64,000 bases of DNA, from positions 1-64,000 of the forward strand of contig NZ_CANLZX010000010.1 of NCBI RefSeq assembly GCF_947495675.1, in the 5' to 3' direction. Position numbers and translations under genes: made by a program. The notes beneath the pieces are model-generated. The model did not search any database. It was not told the DNA's origin and saw only the letters and a program-made list of their open reading frames with translations. Each line of letters opens with the position of its first letter. The first letter of the stretch is position 1. Below, one piece after another: positions 17,384-25,480 of the stretch. This DNA is from an uncultured Algibacter sp. (GTDB lineage: Bacteria; Bacteroidota; Bacteroidia; Flavobacteriales; Flavobacteriaceae).

Positions 17384-17413
17384 AAAAAAGCTTCGCGAAT
17401 ATATCACGAAGCC
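17384..17413 (-). terminator. terminator of the YHYH-MORN-SCO1 operon
   Basis: On the minus strand the stem GCTTCG/CGAAGC, with further pairing in the loop, is followed by T6, 30 bp past the SCO1 stop codon. Confidence 0.8.
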
Positions 17414-17441
17414 TTCCCTCAAAAAACTATCAATCAAATAG

Positions 17442-18137
17442 TCAACTCTCTTCTTTCAATGCATTTACATCAATAATCAATTGATTAATAGATGCTCTAT
17501 TCAATCCATTATAAATCCCTCTTATGTGTTTATTCTTATCTATAAGCAAGAAATTTTCGGTATGCAAAAAATCGTTTATGCTTTTGATTTCTCCTAAATC
17601 ATTTTCTACAAAATAATAATCTCGCCCAAGGTCATAAATTTCTTTTTTATCTCCAGTTACCAAATGCCATTTACCATTTATAACATTATAATTTTTAGCG
17701 TATGCGTTTAAAACTGAAACAGAATCTGTTGCTGGCATTACAGAGTGAGATAACAACAATATCTCGTCATCATTAATAAACTCTTCTTGTATTTTTAACA
17801 TATTACCCGTCATTTTAGGACAAATCCCTGGGCAGGTAGTAAAAAAGAAATCTGTGATATATATTTTATTTTCAAACGTGTTTTGAGAAATAGTCTCTCC
17901 TAATTGATTTAAAAAATTAAAATCAGGAATTTTATGAAACACTTTTTCTTCTTTACTTCCCGGCACTAACCAATGTGGAGTAAAAGAGTCATCATTATAA
18001 TATGGCAAATAATCTACTCGGCTTGTTTCAAGAACTTTAATGTTTTCCTTTTTAATTGAATCTTTACACCCAACAAAAGTCAACAATATAAGAAATAAAC
18101 TACTTTTGTATATTTTATTTTGTAATAACAACTTCAT
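17442..18137 (-). CDS. SCO1/SenC family copper-binding lipoprotein
   Basis: A 231-residue thioredoxin-fold lipoprotein (lipobox FVGC, Cys24). The copper site is complete: Cys102 and Cys106 in TTCPGICPKM, and His192 in DFLHTENF. SCO proteins deliver copper to the CuA site of cytochrome oxidase or act as thiol reductases in the periplasm. No CuA oxidase gene is adjacent. Instead it ends a YHYH-MORN-SCO operon and overlaps the MORN gene by 23 bp, so translational coupling is likely. The operon carries an ECF-2-type promoter. Confidence 0.88.
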   Translation of the reverse strand: MKLLLQNKIYKSSLFLILLTFVGCKDSIKKENIKVLETSRVDYLPYYNDDSFTPHWLVPGSKEEKVFHKIPDFNFLNQLGETISQNTFENKIYITDFFFTTCPGICPKMTGNMLKIQEEFINDDEILLLSHSVMPATDSVSVLNAYAKNYNVINGKWHLVTGDKKEIYDLGRDYYFVENDLGEIKSINDFLHTENFLLIDKNKHIRGIYNGLNRASINQLIIDVNALKEES

Positions 18138-18720
18138 CTTCTAATTTATAACATGAATTAGCACGTCTCATTCCAAAAATTCTCCCATTTTTAGCTTCGT
18201 AGTTTACGTATATTTTACCGTTTTTAAGCCAAGCTTGCTGTAACCCCTTTTCCATACCGTTATCTAAATTTCTTAGTTTTGCTAACTCTCCACTTTTGTA
18301 CCACTTTTTCTCGATACCTTGCAATTTTCCATCCTCATATGTAGCTTTTGATGCTATGGAGCCATTATCCCACCATGCCTTGTAACTTCCTACTAACTTG
18401 TTTTTATTATAATGCGATTCAATTTTAAGAACTCCGTTTGAAAACCAAACTTTTGCTACACCTTGTTTCTTTCCATTATAAAACCCAACCTTTTGCATAA
18501 AAGTTCCGTTTTCATGATATTTTACTGCATATCCATTAAATAAAGAATCATTTAAATACCAATTACCTTCATTACCATTAAGTTTTAATTTGCTTTTTAA
18601 TACATCTTTATTAGCAATTGTAAATTCAACTACAATAGCATCAATATTCTTATTAGTCAAATTTTTACAACTTAAAATTCCAATAGAAAAAATTAGCAAA
18701 AATAATTTTACACCTTTCAT
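18115..18720 (-). CDS. MORN-repeat (YwqK-like) lipoprotein
   Basis: About 201 residues from the ATG at 18720 (MKGVKLFLLIFSIGILSC). I prefer this start because the longer reading frame to 18753 runs into the preceding YHYH gene and has no signal-peptide logic. The lipobox is GILSC. The body has about six MORN/YwqK-type units (YHENGTFMQKVGFYNGKKQG, SNGVLKIESHYNKNKLVG, DNGSIASKATYEDGKLQG, and others). Such proteins are called antitoxins in some annotations, but nothing here supports a toxin-antitoxin role. Function unknown, envelope-located. Confidence 0.75.
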   Translation of the reverse strand: MKGVKLFLLIFSIGILSCKNLTNKNIDAIVVEFTIANKDVLKSKLKLNGNEGNWYLNDSLFNGYAVKYHENGTFMQKVGFYNGKKQGVAKVWFSNGVLKIESHYNKNKLVGSYKAWWDNGSIASKATYEDGKLQGIEKKWYKSGELAKLRNLDNGMEKGLQQAWLKNGKIYVNYEAKNGRIFGMRRANSCYKLEDEVVITK

Positions 18721-18721
18721 T

Positions 18722-19471
18722 TTAATAACCTTGGTATGGCCCAGCAAAAGCAATATAAGACCCCGTTGTTGAATATAATTCGTTAATAATATGATAATGA
18801 TATTCTTCTACACCATTAGTATATTGAGTATTTGTGGTATGTCCGCCAGAAGTATCTAAATCTGTTGGATACGTTCCTATAGCGTTACATTTTCTTCCGT
18901 AAAGAAATACTCCATCTAACAATACACCAACTAATTTATCATCATCATCTGTGAATGCTTTTGGCTCTAAATGATAATGGTAAACACCAGGGCCAATATG
19001 AGCACCTGTCCAATCAAGACTTGCCGCAGCTTGATCTAGAGCGCCATTCCCTTCTTGATCATTGAATATTGAAGCTCCACTTACCGCTATTCCAATTGTA
19101 TTTAATTGAGTTTGCACAGTACTTCCCGTTAAATCTGGTGTAGCATCAACAGTAATCGTTACTTGATTGTTATTACTTGACATAATTGAAGGTGTGGTAG
19201 CAACACCTGGCTCATCTATATATAACGAATTTCCTTCTCCCCAATAAACTGTTTCATGATTTGGTAAACCCGTACTTTCAATTGTAACAGTTGCCCCTCC
19301 ATTAGACAAATAAATATCTGTTTCTTCAGTATCAAAAGCCGCATATGCTGCATGTAACTCTGTCAAGACTTCTTCTTCCTCATCAGAAGAATCAGTACTA
19401 TCGCTTGAGCAAGCCATAAAACCAGTAATTAAAACAAGAGAGAATAATGTTACTTTGAATACCTTTATCAT
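18722..19471 (-). CDS. YHYH domain lipoprotein
   Basis: A 249-residue lipoprotein (lipobox GFMAC, Cys20) with an acidic Ser/Glu-rich linker. The YHYH domain follows: PGVYHYHLEPKAF (around residue 165), VGVLLDGVFLYGRK, then EYHYHIINE near residue 225 and a GPYQGY end. The paired His-rich motifs suggest metal binding, possibly copper given the downstream SCO1 gene, but the family's function is not established. It is the first gene of the operon and has the element CGCAAGTTTTT-N10-TCATCTAAA 26 bp upstream. Confidence 0.8.
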   Translation of the reverse strand: MIKVFKVTLFSLVLITGFMACSSDSTDSSDEEEEVLTELHAAYAAFDTEETDIYLSNGGATVTIESTGLPNHETVYWGEGNSLYIDEPGVATTPSIMSSNNNQVTITVDATPDLTGSTVQTQLNTIGIAVSGASIFNDQEGNGALDQAAASLDWTGAHIGPGVYHYHLEPKAFTDDDDKLVGVLLDGVFLYGRKCNAIGTYPTDLDTSGGHTTNTQYTNGVEEYHYHIINELYSTTGSYIAFAGPYQGY

Positions 19472-19496
19472 GTTATTTATTTTTTATTGTTTAAAT

Positions 19497-19526
19497 TTTA
19501 GATGAGTTTTCTAAAAAAAACTTGCG
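19497..19526 (-). promoter_or_regulatory. ECF-2-type promoter of the YHYH operon
   Basis: On the minus strand CGCAAGTTTTT-N10-TCATCTAAA. It agrees in 19 of 20 defined positions with the elements before the ECF-2 sigma gene and its anti-sigma gene, with the identical spacer length. Confidence 0.75.
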
Positions 19527-19672
19527 TTTAATTTTAATAATATATTTTTTCTAGTTTTTTGTTTATTAAATATAGCTCTTTTCTCTAATTTAACTAGCCC
19601 AAAAAGACTAGATAAAAACTCTAATATAAACTGAATTACTAAAAAGGATTAGCTTTAATTTTAACTTATTTT

Positions 19673-19710
19673 AAAAAAAAAGCTCTGATAAGTCACTATC
19701 GGAGCTTTTT
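19673..19710 (-). terminator. terminator of the EF-hand-VTC-CotH operon
   Basis: The stem AAAAAGCTCTGATA/TATCGGAGCTTTTT, with one G-T wobble and a 6-base loop, is followed on the minus strand by a T tract, about 35 bp past the CotH stop codon. Confidence 0.85.
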
Positions 19711-19744
19711 AAAAAATAAAACTAACTAAAACTCATTTTTTATA

Positions 19745-21160
19745 TTAATTGTTTAAATAATTGCTTACCGCAGAGTTGCGACTTGAAACATGTGCGTTAA
19801 GTGTTGATATAGCAGAATAAAAATCGCTACTACTATTTAAAAAAGTATATCCTGAAACTTCTGAAATAGCATATTGTTCTACTAATGATGAATAAGAAGT
19901 ATATAAAGCCTGCATAGTACTTGTATTAAAAGCCCCATCTATTACTTCTTGGAGATAGGCATCATATTTAGCCTTATACACCTCATCTTGATACATATAA
20001 CCTATTAGTGGCCATTGTGAAGCATTTAAATTTGAAAAATCTAAGGCCAAAGCCCCTCCTCTTTTACCATTTTGCAATGCTTCATTATTATCCCAAGGAA
20101 TCCATGTTAATTTACTTGTCTCTGGATTATTGTATAAGAAATAATTATGTGTCATAATACCATAAGTATCCCAATTTTGAATAACTGTATTCACAGCTAA
20201 ATATTTTAAAAACACATCGGTATCAAAAACAGTTTCTAGATTTGCTCTCCAAGTTGCTGCATCGGTAGTTCTTGTACCATCATTTATTGCTGATAATAAA
20301 CCTTGAACATCACTAAAATCAGCTTCATCTTCATTTGTTTTCTTTACATATTCATCTTCATCAAAAGTTCCATTTGCAAAACTTGCTGCATCACCATCTG
20401 GTTTGTATAAATTCCCATCATCATCAGAGAATTGTTCATCAATAACTGTATCATCAACTTCTTCAACTAATGTGTAAAGTCCAAAATATTTAGGACCATC
20501 GCCATAATCTACATATAAAGTATAAAAAGCAGTATGAGAACCTACTAAACCTGCGTTTCTAAAAACATCTCCTGCTACTTTTTCACGCAACATAGATTGA
20601 TCATCATAGTTGTTTTTAAGACTTAACTTTTTAAACCCATAAAAACGTTGGTTGTCAATTTGCGGATAATCGTCTTCAAATTCATCAAAATCTAATTTAA
20701 ATGATAATTTTAAAATCCCGTTTTGCCAGCTAGTTTGTAAACTTGAATTACCTTTAAAACGAACTCCTACACGATACCATTCTTTATCTTGATAAAAAAC
20801 TTCTGCAGGTACAAAAATTGGATCTTCATCTGAATCTAGGAGTCCTCCTCTACCACCAGAACCAAAAGTTCCATAGATTTCTGTCATATTATCCAACATA
20901 CTCTGCCAACGTGATTCTGTAATTACAATATCTAATCGTTTTACTGTATCGTCTTGAAAAACTTCATCAAAATTTGGGTCGGCACTTTTACTATGTGTTG
21001 CGTCTGTCCAATCTACAGCTTCAAAATCTGTATCATCTATAACAACTTCAATCACTTCTTCGTCTTGCTCAATTTCATTTTCTGAAGTATCATTACTACT
21101 ACAAGCTATTAAGCACATTATTCCTAATAAAAAGAATGTTATTATTGAATATTTCTTCAT
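19745..21160 (-). CDS. CotH kinase family lipoprotein
   Basis: A 471-residue lipoprotein (lipobox LIAC, Cys20). The CotH fold is indicated by VRFKGNSS (133-140), KKLSLKNNYDDQSMLREKVA (in part, around 177-196), GLYTLVEEVDD (227-237), QNWDTYGIMTHNYFLY (328-343, candidate catalytic Asp331) and WIPWDNNEAL (353-362, metal-binding Asp). Known CotH kinases phosphorylate secreted proteins. Here the kinase would face the periplasm or the surface. It is the last gene of an operon with DUF2490, DUF4956, VTC and EF-hand genes; substrates are unknown. Confidence 0.85.
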   Translation of the reverse strand: MKKYSIITFFLLGIMCLIACSSNDTSENEIEQDEEVIEVVIDDTDFEAVDWTDATHSKSADPNFDEVFQDDTVKRLDIVITESRWQSMLDNMTEIYGTFGSGGRGGLLDSDEDPIFVPAEVFYQDKEWYRVGVRFKGNSSLQTSWQNGILKLSFKLDFDEFEDDYPQIDNQRFYGFKKLSLKNNYDDQSMLREKVAGDVFRNAGLVGSHTAFYTLYVDYGDGPKYFGLYTLVEEVDDTVIDEQFSDDDGNLYKPDGDAASFANGTFDEDEYVKKTNEDEADFSDVQGLLSAINDGTRTTDAATWRANLETVFDTDVFLKYLAVNTVIQNWDTYGIMTHNYFLYNNPETSKLTWIPWDNNEALQNGKRGGALALDFSNLNASQWPLIGYMYQDEVYKAKYDAYLQEVIDGAFNTSTMQALYTSYSSLVEQYAISEVSGYTFLNSSSDFYSAISTLNAHVSSRNSAVSNYLNN

Positions 21161-21193
21161 TTTAATTTTTATTTAATTATTATTCAGTTTTAT

Positions 21194-21907
21194 TTATTTA
21201 ATCGTGTAAGTATATTTTAAACCTATAATTCTTTTAATTTCAGGCAAGTCAACATTTAACTGTTTTTCAAAATGATAGAAAAGCCCTATTTCCCCAAAAT
21301 TCTTTATAGTATAATCTGTACTAAATGTTAAACGATATTTATTAAAACCATTATTATCATTATCTTCTTGAAAACGGTTAAAAATTTCTGCTGAAACCTT
21401 TGGGTCTAACTTCCAATCTCTTAAATTATATTTAAAAGAAGTTTTTAAACGTATATTTTGATTTGCATAATCGCCTTCATCATGAGAAATTCCTATTTCG
21501 TTTTTGTTTTGATAGCGTAATCTGTATGCTAAAGAAAATTTATCTATATTATGCTTATAAATAGCATCAAATTGAAAACGAAAATGATTCTCATAACCTT
21601 GAATATTACCTTGATTATCATTTTCTCTTAAATAACGCAATCCACCAACAAGTGCAAAATTTTTAAAGATTTTATACTTGGCTTCAAACTGTGTAAAATA
21701 TTCATCAATTTCTGAAATATCTTCTTTTAAACGCAAATGCTGCTCTAAACTAAAAGCCCATTTTTTGTTCAATTTATATTTTAAACCAATGGAGTTCCAG
21801 CTATATAAATCATTTAAATCTTCTGTTTGAGAATAACCATTAGTACCCTTAGCTAAAAACACACAAACAACTAATAAGTATAAAGATCTGTTTATCTTAA
21901 ATTTCAT
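21194..21907 (-). CDS. DUF2490 outer-membrane beta-barrel protein
   Basis: A 237-residue protein with a signal peptide (cut near GYSQ, residue about 26). The mature part consists of alternating amphipathic strands with frequent aromatic girdles (KWAFSLEQHLRLKEDI, FRFQFDAIYKHNI, KLDPKVSAEIFNRFQ) and ends with an aromatic strand, LKYTYTIK. This is the DUF2490 layout, probably a small outer-membrane barrel. It lies between the DUF4956 and CotH genes (10 bp and 33 bp gaps), so it likely forms part of the same envelope machinery. Confidence 0.78.
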   Translation of the reverse strand: MKFKINRSLYLLVVCVFLAKGTNGYSQTEDLNDLYSWNSIGLKYKLNKKWAFSLEQHLRLKEDISEIDEYFTQFEAKYKIFKNFALVGGLRYLRENDNQGNIQGYENHFRFQFDAIYKHNIDKFSLAYRLRYQNKNEIGISHDEGDYANQNIRLKTSFKYNLRDWKLDPKVSAEIFNRFQEDNDNNGFNKYRLTFSTDYTIKNFGEIGLFYHFEKQLNVDLPEIKRIIGLKYTYTIK

Positions 21908-21917
21908 AAAAATTTGT

Positions 21918-22517
21918 TTAAGAATTGAAGTAAAAGATAGTCACTTTGGCTGTATCTCTCAAAAAATCAACTTCACCTATAGTTACTTTATTAATATTTA
22001 AACCTGTTCTTTCTTCTAAATCACTTTTTAATGTTTCGTAATTTTCTGGTTTAATATTATTTATGTTTTCATATACTATTGCTTTAGATTCTTCTTGTTT
22101 TAAAGCCCAATGCCTTTCTATAGATACTAATACAAGAATTATTAGAGCGTTTGCTCCTAAAATCTCTGCATAACTCATTTTTTTATTTGCCAAGGAGTTA
22201 ATTACAGATACTCCAATAACCACAAATAAATATGTCATTTCCTTGATATCTATAGGATCGGTTCGATAACGAATAATACCGAATATGGCAAACAAGCCTA
22301 GCGCCATACCAATATCTAATTCATACTTTTTTAAAGTAAAACATAAGAAAAAAACGATTACGCTTATAAGGTAATATGTGAAAACATAGTTTTTACGCTT
22401 TGAATAAGGATAGTATATAAAACGAATTATTATTGTTAAAAATGTAATGTTGATTATAAATCGAAACATCATTTTATAAAAATCGTCATCAAAAAGTGGG
22501 ATATCTAAAAATTCCAT
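21918..22517 (-). CDS. DUF4956 membrane protein
   Basis: A 199-residue inner-membrane protein with about four helices in the first 140 residues. The loop GLFAIFGIIRYRTDPIDIKEMTYLFVVIGVSVIN (shown in part as IIRYRTDPIDIKEMTYLF) is the hallmark of DUF4956. A soluble C-terminal domain follows. Its stop is 3 bp before the downstream reading frame's leader and its start 3 bp after the VTC stop, which implies tight translational coupling. DUF4956 genes often accompany VTC and CotH genes. A role in moving or channelling polyphosphate is a guess. Confidence 0.85.
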   Translation of the reverse strand: MEFLDIPLFDDDFYKMMFRFIINITFLTIIIRFIYYPYSKRKNYVFTYYLISVIVFFLCFTLKKYELDIGMALGLFAIFGIIRYRTDPIDIKEMTYLFVVIGVSVINSLANKKMSYAEILGANALIILVLVSIERHWALKQEESKAIVYENINNIKPENYETLKSDLEERTGLNINKVTIGEVDFLRDTAKVTIFYFNS

Positions 22518-22520
22518 AAA

Positions 22521-23273
22521 TTAAGAAGCTATTATTTTATTTATTTTAATTAGTTTTTTCTTGAAAACATTATACTTCAATTCATTATAAAGGCTTATCA
22601 TTCCTAAACAATACTTACTAATACTATACGGATTTTGCTGTAACGATTTTAAGGCTTTAACAATTTCTGAACTTCTGTTAAAACGTTCTTGTTTAACCTC
22701 AATAACCACTAAATTGTCATAGCTTTTTTGTGTATCCTTTATTTTATAAGTAAGGTTTAAATCGATAGTAACCCGTTCTTTATTTTTAATGTTCACCAAA
22801 GTAACACGGTTAAATGCATTCCATAAACTAGGTGATAAATCGTATTTTTTAGTGGTTGTTTGTGAAACAAATGCATTGGAATCTTTGGATAAATTTAACT
22901 CAAAATCACTAACAGGAATTCTTTTTTTATTGGTTTCTCCTTTACCGTTTTTTTGTTTAACCTCAAGAAAACAAAGATTAGATTCTATGTATTTACGCTG
23001 TCTAACCTTGGTTCTATTATTTTTTCCGTTATGGTGATCATTATAAAATTTTTTATCTGGTGTGTCAAAATAAAGTGAAGAATAACTCATAACCCTTTCA
23101 TTCTCTATTTCTAAAACTTTATAATGATTATCTAAAATCTTTAATACCGACACCAATTGTGTTGTGTTAATAACAAACTTAACATCTGTACGCTTCATCA
23201 ATGCAACACTATTCATTTCATCTAATGAGATGGAAGAAAACTTACTTATAATATGTTTTATATCGTATTGCAT
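22521..23273 (-). CDS. VTC-domain polyphosphate polymerase family protein
   Basis: A 250-residue protein of the VTC/CYTH-like tunnel fold. Charged tunnel motifs appear in order: KRTDVKF (27-33), YFDT (68-71), RTKVRQRKY (87-95), LEVKQK (103-108), KKR (116-118), VTIDLNLTY and VVIEVKQER. In yeast VTC4 this fold polymerises ATP gamma-phosphate into polyphosphate, with the positive tunnel guiding the chain. No signal peptide or helix is present, so it acts in the cytoplasm, presumably beside the DUF4956 membrane protein. It lies 29 bp downstream of the EF-hand gene. Confidence 0.85.
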   Translation of the reverse strand: MQYDIKHIISKFSSISLDEMNSVALMKRTDVKFVINTTQLVSVLKILDNHYKVLEIENERVMSYSSLYFDTPDKKFYNDHHNGKNNRTKVRQRKYIESNLCFLEVKQKNGKGETNKKRIPVSDFELNLSKDSNAFVSQTTTKKYDLSPSLWNAFNRVTLVNIKNKERVTIDLNLTYKIKDTQKSYDNLVVIEVKQERFNRSSEIVKALKSLQQNPYSISKYCLGMISLYNELKYNVFKKKLIKINKIIAS

Positions 23274-23302
23274 ATTAAAATGAATATTATTTATTTGGTT
23301 TA

Positions 23303-23812
23303 TTATCTTCTTTTTGGTTTTGGTGCTTTCTCTAACTCTTCTTTAGAGATAAAACCATCTTCGTCTGTATCTACCTTTTCAAAATTTTCTTTTAATCGTC
23401 CTTTTACTTCTTCCATACTTAGTTTTCCATCCTCATTTTCATCCATCCTCTTAATTAACTCATCGGTATTAGGTTGCCCTTTTTGCGAATCTCCTTTTAG
23501 CTTTCCTTGAGCTTCTCCCTGTTGTTTTTGCCTACGTTTTCCACTAAGTTTTGGTGCATTACCCAACTCTTCCTTGTTTAAAAACCCATCTTCATCTGTA
23601 TCAATTTTTGAAAAAAGGTTTTTTAAAGGTCCTTTAACTTCTTTTTTAGATAATTTTCCATCCTCATTAGCATCCATCATATTTAATAATTCCGCAGTTG
23701 TTGGTGGTTGCCTATTCAGACTTCTATTAGATGACTGAGCATTAACATTAATAGAAAATAAGCTAGCAATTGCTATTGATAAGATGCCAACTTTTATAGT
23801 ATTAAGTTTCAT
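23303..23812 (-). CDS. secreted EF-hand calcium-binding protein
   Basis: A 169-residue protein with a signal peptide (cut near VNAQ, residue 25). It carries four canonical 12-residue EF-hand loops: DANEDGKLSKKE (47-58), DTDEDGFLNKEE (71-82), DENEDGKLSMEE (124-135) and DTDEDGFISKEE (148-159). The second pair is a clear duplication of the first, joined by a Gln/Lys/Gly-rich linker. All Asp/Glu ligands are present, so calcium binding is expected in the periplasm or outside. It is the first gene of the VTC-CotH operon and has its own ECF-2-type element at 23840-23869. Confidence 0.88.
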   Translation of the reverse strand: MKLNTIKVGILSIAIASLFSINVNAQSSNRSLNRQPPTTAELLNMMDANEDGKLSKKEVKGPLKNLFSKIDTDEDGFLNKEELGNAPKLSGKRRQKQQGEAQGKLKGDSQKGQPNTDELIKRMDENEDGKLSMEEVKGRLKENFEKVDTDEDGFISKEELEKAPKPKRR

Positions 23813-23839
23813 AATTTTTATTTGTATGTGTTATGGTTT

Positions 23840-23869
23840 TTTAGATGCTTTATCTTTTTTAAACTTGTG
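23840..23869 (-). promoter_or_regulatory. ECF-2-type promoter of the EF-hand/VTC/CotH operon
   Basis: On the minus strand CACAAGTTTAA-N10-GCATCTAAA. The -10-like half is identical to that of the sigma gene's own element; the upstream half matches 8 of 11 bases, and the spacer is the same. The EF-hand start lies 28 bp downstream. Confidence 0.6.
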
Positions 23870-23891
23870 GTTCATATTGTTAAAAAAATCA

Positions 23892-23925
23892 CAAAAAAAA
23901 AGACCTTCATTATTTTGAAGGTCTT
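23892..23925 (-). terminator. terminator of ECF cassette 2
   Basis: The stem AAGACCTTCA/TGAAGGTCTT is followed on the minus strand by T9, 16 bp past the Spy-like gene. It separates the sigma cassette from the EF-hand operon and supports a separate promoter for the latter. Confidence 0.85.
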
Positions 23926-23940
23926 AAAGTTTCTTAATTA

Positions 23941-24510
23941 TTAGTTCATTGGAGGAGGTCTATTACCATCTCTTTCTCCTGGTGGCGGAGGTCTATTACC
24001 CTCTCTACCTCCAGGAGGTAGTTGTCTATCTCCCTCTTGTCTCCCATTTGGAGGCGGAGGCCCTTGATTTCTGTTTGCACCTCTTAGTGCGTCATCAATT
24101 ATTTTACTAAATATTTCTTTTTGCTTTTCATTACATAACTCCTGTACATTATTAAAATAATGATAGACTTCTAAATCTTTGGCAGCTTCCTTTCTTCCTA
24201 TTAATAATGCAATAGAATCTATATTAACATCTTTTAAAGAAGTATCAGATAAACTCTTAAAAAACTCATCTTTTAAACCTCTTAAATCTTCTGAAATAAT
24301 ACGCATATTTAGATGATGGTTCTTTTCTAAACTATTAAACTGCTCTTGCTGAGACTTATCAAAACCAAGTTCTTCTATCAAAAAAGCACCAGCTTTTTCT
24401 GGTCTATTTTGTTCTTTATTCCCCCCTTGTCCTAAATAATTAAAGAGAAAAAAAGCATTAACAATTATTAAAAAGAAAAGTAATATATATAGAAGTAAAT
24501 TTTTTTTCAT
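23941..24510 (-). CDS. Spy/CpxP-like periplasmic protein with proline-rich tail
   Basis: A 189-residue protein with an N-terminal membrane anchor (residues 5-27). A helical domain (LGFDKSQQEQFNSLEKNHHLNMRII, in part) has the long-helix pattern of CpxP/Spy-type heavy-metal or envelope-stress sensors. The C-terminal 40 residues are repeats of a PPPxGxREGxR type, unusual for this family and probably extended. It follows the anti-sigma gene by 5 bp, so it belongs to ECF cassette 2, where it may sense an envelope signal. Confidence 0.72.
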   Translation of the reverse strand: MKKNLLLYILLFFLIIVNAFFLFNYLGQGGNKEQNRPEKAGAFLIEELGFDKSQQEQFNSLEKNHHLNMRIISEDLRGLKDEFFKSLSDTSLKDVNIDSIALLIGRKEAAKDLEVYHYFNNVQELCNEKQKEIFSKIIDDALRGANRNQGPPPPNGRQEGDRQLPPGGREGNRPPPPGERDGNRPPPMN

Positions 24511-24515
24511 GTTAA

Positions 24516-24830
24516 TTAATTTAATAATGAATCATCATAATTTGTAGATAAACCATAAGACTCTGCAAACTCACTAATGTTTTCATCGTAAGAAGAATTA
24601 TCCACTAATTTTGTAAATGCAATTACGTTTAAAACTACCACACAAATTAAAGTTGCCAATTGTAGTTTTGGCGTAAACCATAACCATGAAGATTGCTTTT
24701 CTTCTTTTTCTGAAAATAAAGCATTCATTGTTTTTTCCTTAAAAAAAGGAGAAACATTTACGGGCTCAATAGCGTCAATAACATCAAAAGTGTTATTAAT
24801 TTTATGCTGTATATTATTATTTGTTTCCAT
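24516..24830 (-). CDS. single-pass membrane protein, anti-sigma candidate for ECF-2
   Basis: A 104-residue protein: an N-terminal cytoplasmic-type region of about 50 residues, one transmembrane helix (about 55-71: LQLATLICVVVLNVIAF) and a short acidic outer tail. No zinc-binding anti-sigma motif is seen. Its position between the sigma gene and the Spy-like gene and its topology support an anti-sigma role. An ECF-2-type element lies between it and the sigma gene, which would give positive autoregulation of its own inhibitor. Confidence 0.62.
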   Translation of the reverse strand: METNNNIQHKINNTFDVIDAIEPVNVSPFFKEKTMNALFSEKEEKQSSWLWFTPKLQLATLICVVVLNVIAFTKLVDNSSYDENISEFAESYGLSTNYDDSLLN

Positions 24831-24848
24831 TAAACTCTATTATAAATA

Positions 24849-24878
24849 TTTAGATGCAATAACTTATAAAAACTTGCG
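24849..24878 (-). promoter_or_regulatory. ECF-2-type promoter before the anti-sigma gene
   Basis: On the minus strand CGCAAGTTTTT-N10-GCATCTAAA, abutting the sigma stop codon and ending 18 bp before the anti-sigma start. Both halves are identical to those of the element at 25481-25510. Confidence 0.75.
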
Positions 24879-25457
24879 TTACAAATCATTCTTATAAAAA
24901 TTTTCTAAAAGATTTTGTAAATTCTTCTTTGCTCGAAACATCAAAGACTCTACAGACGATAAGCTTTTATCAATAATATCACTAATCTCTTGGTAACTCT
25001 TACCATCTACTTTATGCAATGTAAACACAACCCTTTGTGCTTCAGGCAACTGGTTTATAGCAAGAAACAAAGTTTCACTTTTCTCCTTGTTTTCTAGAAT
25101 AATCCCTGGGTGATTCATCTCTGTAAAATAACTCGTCTTATCCAATGGGATATCATTTCCTGTAATAGTTTGTAAAAAAGCAAATCGTTTTTTTGTATTG
25201 CGTTTCCTAATAAATTGTAAACATTTATTAGTAGTAATTTTATAAATCCATGTCGATAATTTAGATTCCATTTTAAATTTTCCAATAGAATTAAACACCT
25301 CAACAAAAACCTCTTGTGCTATATCCTCAGCATCCTCTTTATTGGGCACAAACGAAATACATGTAGCAAACACTTTTTGTTGAAAATCATCCAACAGCTT
25401 TCCATATGCATTCGCATTATGGTTTCTTAATCCCTCTATAAATTCGTTTTCAGTCAA
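24879..25457 (-). CDS. ECF-type RNA polymerase sigma factor 2
   Basis: A 192-residue ECF sigma factor. Region 2 spans about residues 20-90 (QQKVFATCISFVPNKEDAEDIAQEVFVEVFNSIGKF, in part, then STWIYKITTNKCLQFIRKR), and region 4 about 133-185 (LPEAQRVVFTLHKVDGKSYQEISDIIDKSLSSVESLMFRAKKNL, in part). The start is a TTG at 25457 (MTENEFIEGL); no ATG lies near. The protein heads cassette 2. An exact copy of the two-part element stands 24 bp upstream, so it probably activates its own transcription. Confidence 0.9.
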   Translation of the reverse strand: MTENEFIEGLRNHNANAYGKLLDDFQQKVFATCISFVPNKEDAEDIAQEVFVEVFNSIGKFKMESKLSTWIYKITTNKCLQFIRKRNTKKRFAFLQTITGNDIPLDKTSYFTEMNHPGIILENKEKSETLFLAINQLPEAQRVVFTLHKVDGKSYQEISDIIDKSLSSVESLMFRAKKNLQNLLENFYKNDL

Positions 25458-25480
25458 AAAATAAATTAAACTTATTCAAG

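Noticed and set aside
18115..18753. MORN/YwqK protein as an antitoxin of a toxin-antitoxin pair
   Set aside because: It has a lipoprotein signal and no small toxin gene beside it; it sits in an operon with YHYH and SCO1 genes. The antitoxin name is only an annotation habit for this repeat family.
23253..23510. 85-codon open frame antisense to the EF-hand gene
   Set aside because: The Ser/Phe-rich sequence is the complement of the acidic EF-hand repeats, not a real protein.
19745..25457. CRISPR or defence island in the accessory stretch
   Set aside because: No regular repeat-spacer arrays, nucleases, methylases or mobile-element genes are present; all genes are envelope or regulatory.
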